Source: JBLHKS01 sp047620505 (lineage in GTDB: Bacteria > Verrucomicrobiota > Verrucomicrobiia > Verrucomicrobiales > DEV007). From it: DNA of 24,189 nt. Every line of letters begins with the position of its first letter. Within the stretch, counting starts at the first letter, position 1. Below are positions 1-7,600 of this stretch, piece by piece. A model generated the notes under the pieces. It made no database searches. It saw only the letters and a list, made by a program, of their open reading frames with translations, and was not told the origin of the DNA. A program made the translations under genes and the position numbers. The DNA lies in the NCBI GenBank assembly GCA_047620505.1, contig JBLHKS010000109.1:1-24189 (forward strand), in the 5' to 3' direction.

Positions 1-966
1 CTTCAGCTTGGCGCGGATGCGCGCCAGGCTTTCGTCGGTCGCCTCCAGCATGCCGGCAAACTCCACATTGTCCTGCTTCTGCTTCACCCACCAGACGCGC
101 GCGTCCTGCTGTGCCTGCCGCTCGTTGTTCTCCGCCAGCGCCACAAGTTCTTCCTCCGTGAGCGGCGGCCCGTCCGGATTTGGCTCGAGAATGAAATCCG
201 GCCCCTCCTGCTCCGGCATTGCAGCGAGCTTCTTGCGATACTTTTCCACCAGGTCCAGGCGCCCCTGGATCGGGTCGTGCACCGCGAAATGTTCGAGATG
301 CACAAAGAAGGGCTGGTCCTGATTCCGTTCAATGAAATCCAAGGCCGCGTCGGTCAGCTTGTCGGTGTAGTAGTCGCCCTCTTTCGCCGGCAGCTTCTCA
401 TCGTAAGCACCGCCAAAAGGATAGTGATAGGACCGCACCCACCCCGTGATCTCCTCATCGAAGCCATAGGTCGTCGGGTCCATCCTCACATGCGCTTTGC
501 CGTAGTTCGCCGTGGCGTAGCCGTGGCTCTTGAGTGTTTCGGCCAGGGTGATCTCCTCGTCCGGCAAGGCGGTCAGCTTTTCCGCGTGATGCAGCGGCTC
601 GTAATCCCGCTCGGGACGTCCACCGAGCCACTCCGTCAAGTTGGTCCGGGCCGGGTATTTGCCCGTCAGAATGCTGGCGCGGCTCGGCGAGCAGACATGA
701 CAGGTGGCATAGGCATTGGTGAAAAGCATGCCCTCCTTCGCTAACTGATCGATGGACGGGGTTTCATGAAACTCACTGCCGTAACAGCCGACATCGCTCC
801 AACCGAGATCGTCCACGAGAAAGAAAACGATGTTCGGAGGACGGTCCGCGTTCTGCGCCGAAACGGACACGCCAAGAAAGAGAGCAATCGCAAGTGAGAA
901 GGCAATGCGTCGCCAGCAGCGGCGATCCTGCGTTACGACAATCGGCTTATAAGAGTTGGAATTCAT
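1..966 (-). CDS. Secreted sulfatase, N-terminal 322 residues (cut by window start)
   Basis: This is the N-terminal part of a sulfatase (arylsulfatase/alkaline-phosphatase superfamily) that removes sulfate esters, probably from a sulfated glycan. The reading frame runs unbroken from ATG at 966 to base 1, so the C-terminus is missing. Residues 1-38 form a signal peptide with a basic start, a hydrophobic stretch (FSLAIALFLGVSVSA) and a likely cleavage after SAQ, so the enzyme should act outside the cytoplasm. The metal-binding Asp pair is in FLVDDLG (D52, D53). The C-x-P-S-R core is C92-S-P-S-R96, where the Cys becomes formylglycine in this family. It is divergent from the PAS-AraC gene at 1058, which may control it. 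The natural substrate cannot be read from the sequence. Confidence 0.95.
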   Translation of the reverse strand, partial: MNSNSYKPIVVTQDRRCWRRIAFSLAIALFLGVSVSAQNADRPPNIVFFLVDDLGWSDVGCYGSEFHETPSIDQLAKEGMLFTNAYATCHVCSPSRASILTGKYPARTNLTEWLGGRPERDYEPLHHAEKLTALPDEEITLAETLKSHGYATANYGKAHVRMDPTTYGFDEEITGWVRSYHYPFGGAYDEKLPAKEGDYYTDKLTDAALDFIERNQDQPFFVHLEHFAVHDPIQGRLDLVEKYRKKLAAMPEQEGPDFILEPNPDGPPLTEEELVALAENNERQAQQDARVWWVKQKQDNVEFAGMLEATDESLARIRAKLK

Positions 967-997
967 AAGATTCGACAATTTCGGAATGTCTGAGAAA

Positions 998-1035
998 TTG
1001 ATTGGAATCTCGATCCGAGTATTGCTGATTCCAGT
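998..1035 (+). promoter_or_regulatory. Possible promoter and operator in the divergent sulfatase/AraC gap
   Basis: The 91-bp divergent gap holds a TTGATT box (998-1003), a 16-bp spacer and TATTGC (1020-1025), a weak sigma-70-like pair reading towards the AraC gene. An inverted repeat TGGAATC (1003-1009) / GATTCCA (1027-1033) with a 17-bp centre overlaps it and could be an operator. AGGA at 1044-1047 lies ten bases before the ATG at 1058 and is a good ribosome-binding site. The motifs are visible; the function is inferred. Confidence 0.35.
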
Positions 1036-1057
1036 CGATTTTTAGGACAAACTGGCC

Positions 1058-1810
1058 ATGAGCATGCACTCAGAAGATCTCAAAGCGGTGTTTCTCGACG
1101 CGATAGCGCCGGGTTCACACTTCGATTCCGTTTTCGATCACTTGCCTGGGATCTCGTTTTTCGCCAAGAATCGCGAGTTCCAACTCGTCGCCGCAAATCA
1201 GGCATTCTGGCAGCGCCTTGCCTTCAAAACGGAAGCTGATCTGATCGGGAAAACGGACTTCGAACTTTTCCCAACGAGGCTCGCCGAAGCTTTCCGCCGA
1301 GACGACGAGGAGGTCATCACGACTCGCTCGCCGAAGCTCAAAATCATCGAACTTTTCTTCAATCGTCAGGGTTTGCCAGACTGGTATTTGACGAACAAAT
1401 TCCCCGTTTTCGGGCGCGACGGCGCGGCGATCGGCGTGATGGGCACGGCTCAAAGTTACGTCGGCCGCAACGCCGTGATGACGTCACATTTCCAGCTCGA
1501 TGCCGCTGTCAGCTGGTTGCGGAAACATTTTCGCGAGGCGATCTCGATCACCGATCTGGCCAAGCGCGCCGGGATGTCGGTCAGGCAATTCAATCGCCGA
1601 TTCCAGGAAGCATTCGGCGTCAGCCCGCGCACGTTTCTCATCAAAACCCGCGTGCAAGCGGCCTGCGATGAACTGCGCCGGAGCGACCGCCAGATCAGCG
1701 AGATTGCCCTCGATCTCGGCTTCTACGACCAGAGCTCGTTCACCGGACATTTCCGAAAACACATGGGCGTTACGCCCTTGCAGTACCGAAAAGGACAGCG
1801 GCCGAGCTGA
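1058..1810 (+). CDS. PAS-AraC family transcriptional regulator
   Basis: This 250-residue protein has an N-terminal PAS-like sensor (about residues 22-133, from FDHLPGISFFAKN to VMGTAQ) and a C-terminal AraC/XylS DNA-binding domain (about 150-246). The second domain carries both expected helix-turn-helix units: ITDLAKRAGMSVRQFNRRF and the conserved block ISEIALDLGFYDQSSFTGHF followed by GVTPLQYR. It probably binds DNA in response to a small ligand or a metabolic cue sensed by PAS. It is divergent from the secreted sulfatase gene, the usual arrangement for a local regulator, so that gene is the likeliest target. The ATG at 1058 has an AGGA ribosome-binding site ten bases upstream. An in-frame Met at residue 3 is an alternative start. 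Confidence 0.92.
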   Translation: MSMHSEDLKAVFLDAIAPGSHFDSVFDHLPGISFFAKNREFQLVAANQAFWQRLAFKTEADLIGKTDFELFPTRLAEAFRRDDEEVITTRSPKLKIIELFFNRQGLPDWYLTNKFPVFGRDGAAIGVMGTAQSYVGRNAVMTSHFQLDAAVSWLRKHFREAISITDLAKRAGMSVRQFNRRFQEAFGVSPRTFLIKTRVQAACDELRRSDRQISEIALDLGFYDQSSFTGHFRKHMGVTPLQYRKGQRPS

Positions 1811-1864
1811 CAACAACCCGCGAATCGCAGGCGGCTCCCGACTCCTTTCAATCTGTCTCTACCC

Positions 1865-1874
1865 AGCAGCTGCT
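1865..1874. repeat. AGCAGCTGCT palindrome, copy 1
   Basis: An exact 10-mer that overlaps the last base of the DUF1501 stop codon (TGA at 1876-1874, minus strand) and the convergent gap after the AraC gene. It is one of ten exact copies in the window. Confidence 0.85.
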
Positions 1875-3247
1875 CAGGCAAAAATCTCGTGCTGAACCTC
1901 GCCGTGTACGTCTGTCAGGCGGAAATCGCGACCGCTGTGCCGGTAGGTCAGCTTCGTGTGATCGATCCCCATGAGGTGAAGCATCGTCGCGTGCAGATCG
2001 TGCGGATGCATCCGCTTCTCGATCGCCCGCAGGCCAAAATTATCCGTCGCGCCGTAGTCGAATCCGGCCTTCACCCCGCCTCCAGCCAGCCACATCGTGT
2101 AGCCGTAGTGATTGTGATCGCGCCCCACGCTTCCTTCCGCCGTAGGTGCCCGACCAAACTCGCCGCCCCAGATCACGAGCGTGTCGTCGAGCATCCCGCG
2201 CAGCTTCAAATCGCGCAGCAAACCGGCGATCCCTTGATCGACGTCCGCCGCCCGACTCTCGTGATCGGCGATTTTCGCATGCGTGTCCCAGGCGATGTCG
2301 TTCCCGCCTGACACGCTCACCATCCGGACGCCCCGCTCGACGAGTCGCCGCGCTAACAGACAGCCTTTTCCGAATGGCTTCTCGCCGTAAAGCTTCTTCG
2401 TCAGGTCCGTCTCAGAATCGATGTTAAACGCCTCCGGCACGGCCGCCTGCATCCGGAAAGCCAGCTCCATCGACGCGATGCTCGCCTCCAGCTGATCGTC
2501 CTGCTCGCGCCGCTTCAAATGCAGCCGATTCAGCCGGCTGATCAGATCGACCTGCTCGCGCTGAGCTTCGATCGACAGGTCCGAATTCTTCAAATCGCGC
2601 ATCGCTGACTCCGGCGACAGCCCGTTCAAATTCACCGCGACGCCCGAATTTGCGCTTGGCAAAAACGCGCTGCTGTGAACCGCCTTGCCGCCGCGTGGAC
2701 CGTTCCCCGGCGCGAGCGCAACGAATCCTGGTAGATTCTCGCTCTCCGTTCCCAAGCCGTAAAGCAGCCACGAACCCAGACTCGGCCGGATCGGCTGAAC
2801 ATGCCCGGTAGTCGCCATCAAAATCCCGCCCGCGTGCTCAGGAATGTCGGTGTACATCCCGTGAAGAAAGCAGATGTCGTCCACCATCTTCGCCGTCTCC
2901 GGAAAAATCGAGCTAACCCATTTTCCCGTCTGACCATGCTGGGAAAACTCGAACGGCGATTTCAAAAGCCCGCCTTTCGTATTCCGCAGCGAGCGCAAAT
3001 CCACCGAAGCCGGCCGCTCGCCCGCGTGTTTCGCGATGTCCGGTTTGTAGTCGAACGTGTCGATCGCCGAGGGTCCGCCGGGCATGAAAAGCTGGATGAT
3101 CCGCTTCGCCCGAGCGGGAAAATGCGGAGCCGCCGGGCCAGCAGCTGCTGAGGCCGAGGCTTGGTCGAGCACTCCGGTCAGACCGAGCGTGCCCATGCCA
3201 GCTCCGAGTCGGCGAAGCAGATTGCGGCGGGAAAAATCGGAAGTCAT
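1874..3247 (-). CDS. DUF1501 protein with twin-arginine signal
   Basis: This 457-residue DUF1501 protein belongs to a sulfatase/alkaline-phosphatase-like fold family that is abundant in Planctomycetota and Verrucomicrobiota. The start chosen is ATG 3247: it gives MTSDFSRRNLLRRLG, a twin-arginine (R7-R8) Tat leader followed by a hydrophobic stretch, and it avoids overlap with the hydrolase gene that ends at 3291. An upstream in-frame start at 3304 would bury the Tat signal. Family hallmarks are IIQLFMPGGPSAIDTFDYKP, VIWGGEFGRAP and GRDHNHYGYTMWLAGGGVK. Such proteins are normally encoded next to a PSD1/DUF1553 protein and are thought to work with it outside the cytoplasm; their biochemical role is not established. 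Here the PSD1 partner lies 5.6 kb upstream, separated by the CHAT/hydrolase genes. Confidence 0.93.
   Translation of the reverse strand: MTSDFSRRNLLRRLGAGMGTLGLTGVLDQASASAAAGPAAPHFPARAKRIIQLFMPGGPSAIDTFDYKPDIAKHAGERPASVDLRSLRNTKGGLLKSPFEFSQHGQTGKWVSSIFPETAKMVDDICFLHGMYTDIPEHAGGILMATTGHVQPIRPSLGSWLLYGLGTESENLPGFVALAPGNGPRGGKAVHSSAFLPSANSGVAVNLNGLSPESAMRDLKNSDLSIEAQREQVDLISRLNRLHLKRREQDDQLEASIASMELAFRMQAAVPEAFNIDSETDLTKKLYGEKPFGKGCLLARRLVERGVRMVSVSGGNDIAWDTHAKIADHESRAADVDQGIAGLLRDLKLRGMLDDTLVIWGGEFGRAPTAEGSVGRDHNHYGYTMWLAGGGVKAGFDYGATDNFGLRAIEKRMHPHDLHATMLHLMGIDHTKLTYRHSGRDFRLTDVHGEVQHEIFA
3139..3150. repeat. CAGCAGCTGCTG palindrome, copy 2
   Basis: An exact 12-mer inside the DUF1501 signal region, where it is read as part of an Ala-rich stretch (SAAAGP). 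Confidence 0.85.
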
Positions 3248-3290
3248 CGCAGAAAACACGGAGCCGGATTGCCCTTTTTTGCAACCGGCG

Positions 3291-4652
3291 TCACTCGAGA
3301 TCAATCCTGAAATGCCCGCCGCCGAAATCCCGTGGCAGCTTCCGCTCGCTGGCCGGTTTTCGCGTCTCGATCGCCTCGCGGATGTCCTCGATCACCGGCC
3401 CCGCTTCGGCGAAGTAGCCGTGGCCCAGCTCAAGCAGGCCGAATCCGCGGACCTCGATCGTTTCCAGACCCGCGAACGTCTGCACCGGCGGCGCGAGGCC
3501 GACGCGGTCGAGCTGGCGGATCTGGCTCGAAAGCCAGACGGCTTTGTCCTCCGGTGAAACGAGCAGCGTCCGGTTTTCCGATTCTGGGGCGAATTTCTCA
3601 ACGCTGTCGCCGAACGTTCGCGGGTCGACATCCGGCGCGCAGAAAAACACCTGCCCGAGCCGCAACGCCGGCATCTGCTGGGAGACGACCCGCTCCAGCG
3701 CCCGGAGAAATCCGCGATTTCCCATGCTGTGGACGAAGAGATGAATCCGCTCGGCCCCGGAGCGTTCGGACAGCTCGTGAAGAAACCGGGTCATCGCCGG
3801 GAAACTCGCCTCGATCGTGGCCTCGTCCGCCGCGTAGCCCGGGATCGTCCCGCAGGACGGCCAGCTGAAAAACGCGATCTCGCCCGGCAGTTTCAAGTCG
3901 TAGCCGATCTGCGCGGCCCGTTTCGCGGCGTCCTCGAAGCTGACGTTGTAGCCGTGGATCAGCACGAAGACATTGCGCTCGCCCGGCTCCCACCACGTTC
4001 GCAGTTTGCCGGCCATGCCTTCCCAGAAAACCTCGCCTGGCAACTCGCGGGTCTGCCGAACATCGAGCGAATCGTCCGCCGTCCCCAACTGGATCCAGCG
4101 CCGCCACCACGGAGTTCCGACCGAGCCGGGCTTATGGCTTTCGGGGATGAAAACCTGGCAGACGCCGTAGTGAAGCGCCTCGCCGGAGGTTGACCCGTTT
4201 CCTTCGAAACCGACCTGCCCGTTGGTCGAGCGCGCCGCGATTTCACGATTCGTGCCGAACCAGACGCGGACGAGGCGGCGGTCGGGATCGGCCCAGACTT
4301 TGCCAGTTTCGACGGTCTTGATCTCGAAGCGCTCGAAGGTCTGGTCGCGGGCGGCTCGCCAGAGGAAGGTGAAGAGTTCGTCGGTGAGGTCGTGGAAATC
4401 GGAATCGTTGAGCAGGTCGCGGAAGAGGCGGAATTCTTCGGCGGTTTCGAAGGCCTCGTGATCGGCGATGAGGCCGAATTGGATCTCGGCGAGCAGAGGG
4501 CGGAGATCGATTTCGAACGGGTCGCCGGTCGAGAATGGCGAGGTGAGCAGGTCAGCAGCTGCTGGGCGGAATCGGAGGGCGCGATCCGCCCAGTCGACTT
4601 CGATTTCGGCTCCGTCCGCGCGGACGGCGAGGGCGAGTAGAGTTGGGCTCAT
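3291..4652 (-). CDS. Alpha/beta hydrolase (DUF900 type) with an extra N-terminal domain
   Basis: A 453-residue cytosolic protein: no signal peptide or membrane segment is visible. Residues about 126-430 match the DUF900 (COG4782-like) alpha/beta hydrolase layout: VRVWFGTNRE, then LHYGVCQVFIPESH, the oxyanion-side HGYN (233-236), the nucleophile elbow VHSMGN with Ser309, and a probable catalytic His in GHGYF (H411). Candidate acids are D341/D343 (CAPDVDP) and D369 (SPEDKA). Family members are esterase- or lipase-like; the substrate is unknown. Residues 1-125 are an extra domain that I do not recognise. The ATG overlaps the stop of the upstream CHAT-STAND-TPR gene in ATGA (4649-4652), so the two are translationally coupled and probably function together. 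The hydrolase may be the effector, or a protease substrate, of the CHAT protein; that is inference. Confidence 0.88.
   Translation of the reverse strand: MSPTLLALAVRADGAEIEVDWADRALRFRPAAADLLTSPFSTGDPFEIDLRPLLAEIQFGLIADHEAFETAEEFRLFRDLLNDSDFHDLTDELFTFLWRAARDQTFERFEIKTVETGKVWADPDRRLVRVWFGTNREIAARSTNGQVGFEGNGSTSGEALHYGVCQVFIPESHKPGSVGTPWWRRWIQLGTADDSLDVRQTRELPGEVFWEGMAGKLRTWWEPGERNVFVLIHGYNVSFEDAAKRAAQIGYDLKLPGEIAFFSWPSCGTIPGYAADEATIEASFPAMTRFLHELSERSGAERIHLFVHSMGNRGFLRALERVVSQQMPALRLGQVFFCAPDVDPRTFGDSVEKFAPESENRTLLVSPEDKAVWLSSQIRQLDRVGLAPPVQTFAGLETIEVRGFGLLELGHGYFAEAGPVIEDIREAIETRKPASERKLPRDFGGGHFRIDLE
4553..4564. repeat. CAGCAGCTGCTG palindrome, copy 3
   Basis: An exact 12-mer in the N-terminal part of the hydrolase gene, read as Ala-Ala-Ala on the minus strand. 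Confidence 0.85.
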
Positions 4653-7600
4653 TCGGGATCTTCCGCAGCTTCGGACGTGAGGCCGAACTTCGCGGCGAAC
4701 GCCTCCGGATCAGCGAGGGCTTCGAGGATGGTTTCCACGATCATCGCCGCTTCGAGGTCCAGCTTGAACTTCTCGGAAATGTCATTGCCGTCTTGAGATT
4801 CCGTTCCGTTCTCACGAATATGCCGAATTGCTGCTACAAAGTTCTTTCGATGACCGTTCTCAGCCTTGGGAAGGCCGCTCTGGAACTGGACAGCGGCGTC
4901 AGAGTCGGGATTGATGACGGCCTGAACACTTCCCCGTATCAGGTCCAAATGATGTTTCATTTCGTGGGCCGTTCCGGCGAAATTCCACTTCGCCTTCCGG
5001 GCCTCGTGGCGGTAGGCCTCGGCCTCGGCCAGTTGGGCATTTTGGTCAGAGATTTGGGCGAGGATTTCGTAGTTGAGCCAGATCTTGGTTGCACCGTGGT
5101 CGAGCGTTTTCTTGATGTTGAGCGATTCTCTGGCCAGATCTAAAGCTTCGTCAAGGCGGCTAGCGTCGGAATGCAGGAGAAGATTGGCAAGGTTGTTGAG
5201 CTCTCGGGCCAAATGGGCCGGTTGGCCACGAACGGCCTTGATTGCTCTTCGATACCAAGTCTCGGCGGATGTCGAGTTTCCCATAACTTGAGCGACATTT
5301 GCCAACTGACTCCAACTTTGGGCCGCTCCAATCAAATTGCCGAGCTTCGCGTCCAATTCTGCTGCGTCTCGAAAATATCGTTCGGCCTGCTCCAATTCAC
5401 CGGTTCTTCGAAAGGCAACTCCAAGCTGATACAGGTATATCGCCACGTGTGGTGGTTCGTTTAAGGCTCGAAACTGTTCCAGCGCCTTCCGAAAGAGCTC
5501 TACTGCCTCTGTAAGGTTGCCCTCCAACATCGCCAAAGATCCTAGTTGCCCAATCGTCACGGCCTGAGCCCGCTCATTCGATAATTCGTAAAAAATAGCC
5601 AAACTCTTTTGATAAGCTTCGCGCGCCTCGGTGAGGTTTCCTTGATTTCTCAAAACGTCTCCGAGTTCTGTGAACAGGGAACCCCGATAACCTCTGAACT
5701 GATCGTCGGAGGGCAAGGCATCAATCACAAGGAATCCACGGCGAAATTCCGTTTCCGCCAAATCTGGGCGACCGCTTCCTTTCAAACATCTCCCAAGAAA
5801 AAAGTGCGTTAGAAACAATTCGAATCTTGGCGTTTTTCCCAGTACCTCGCGAACTTCCGTGAAAATCGCGCTAGCTTCCTGAATCTGGCCGTTCTCCAGC
5901 AAGTGCTCGCCTTGATTCGTCTTTACCCGAATCCATGAATTTGAGCCTGCATTCGCACTGGCCGCGAGATCACCGGCCGATCGAAATAGCGCAGCGACGT
6001 CCTTCTTCATCCCAAAATACGTTCCAACGAACTGATAGACCGTATCCGCAAATTCCGCTGCATCTGGATCTTCCGCATTGAAGGCCTGTTGAACTGCGTG
6101 GAGTAAATTCGGCAGCTCACGGAGAGTAATGGACCGGGCCAGACGAGGGTTCTTGCGGTCAAAGGTCCCCAGAAAGGTGGCTAGATCTTGGTAGCACTGA
6201 CGATGAGCAATGATCAGTGCATCACGATCCTCCCCCGGGAGCCCTGCCCAAAGAATCGGAGCAAGGGTCGGATGAAAACGCAAAAACGGCTGGCCGACTC
6301 CGGGGATGGTTTCGGCCTCGATCAGTCCGGTTGTTTCGAGCTGGCGGCGCAGGCTCGGCCAGAGGTTGGTCGATGGACCTGGGACGGTGAACGATGGAGC
6401 TTCCGGTTCGGGCATTTCGGCCAATCGGGCTCGGAGCTGCTCTGCGAAATCAGCCGGCAATTCCGCGCCTTCCGGCAAATTGGCGGCCAACATTTCCAGG
6501 GTCCGCCCGGAGTCCTCGCCCTCCAACCCCACCAGCAGTTGCTGAAGTCGTTCGCGCTTGCCGGCTTGGTTTCGAGCTTCGGCCTCGCCCAATTCGGTGA
6601 TCTCCAGCAAACTCGACTCCATCGCCCCGCCCTGAAACACCCCGAGCTTCCGCATGGCGTCCCGCTCTTCCGGCGATAGGCGTTCGAGCGAGAGTTCCAG
6701 CGACGCGATCAGGCTCTTCGGCGTGCCTTCCCCGGCGATCCCGGAGATGGCGTCGCCGCTCAGCAGTTCTTCGAGCCGCTCTCCGAGTTTCCGCGCCGAG
6801 CGGGTCCGCAATTCCTGAGCGAGCACGGCGATGGAGAGCGGATGAAAATCGACTTTCTCGAAGAGGTCGATCACGGCCTCGCGCGAAGGCGGCGGGACGC
6901 GCTCGTTTTCGTCCGCCAGGGGCAGTTTGTTCAACTCCCCGAACCACTCGAGCGCGTCGTCGGGATTCACCCGCGATCCGAGGCCGGTCAGCGCGATCCG
7001 GCGATGAATCCGGGTGCCTTCGATCCGGTAGTCGGGGTGGTCGAGATCGGGTTTCCGGGTCGTAATGAGAACCCGCGACTTGCCCGCCGTCGACCACGGA
7101 ACGGCGGCGTCGAGCAACTCGCGCAGGGGCCCGGGATCGAGGGTTTCGAGGTTGTCGAGAATGATTAGCGTCGGCGCCTCCACGTCAACGAGGCATTCGG
7201 TCACGGCGTCCGCGTCCGGCAGGGATTGGCCGAGCGTCGCCCCAATCGTGCTGACGGCGACGGACACGGCGTCCTCGGACTGGACGCTGGCGTAGTCGAT
7301 GAAGACGGCGCGTTTGAAGAGCCCGGTCCGCAGGAGCCAGCGCCCGGCTTCGAGCGCGAGTTCGGTCTTGCCCTGCCCGCCGAAACCGGTGATCGAGATG
7401 CGGCGGGTTTCGCCCGAGGCGAACCAGCGTTCGATCTGCCAGAGTTCGTGGCGGCGGCCGAAGAAGCCGGTTTCGTGGGATTTGCGGAGGTTGGATGTAG
7501 TGGTGGCGTCCAGCCGCCGTTGGTCGGTTTCGCTGGATTCGGACGGCGGCTGGAAGCCACCGCTACGGAGCATCGCGACTTCTTCGCCGCCGTGGAAGAG

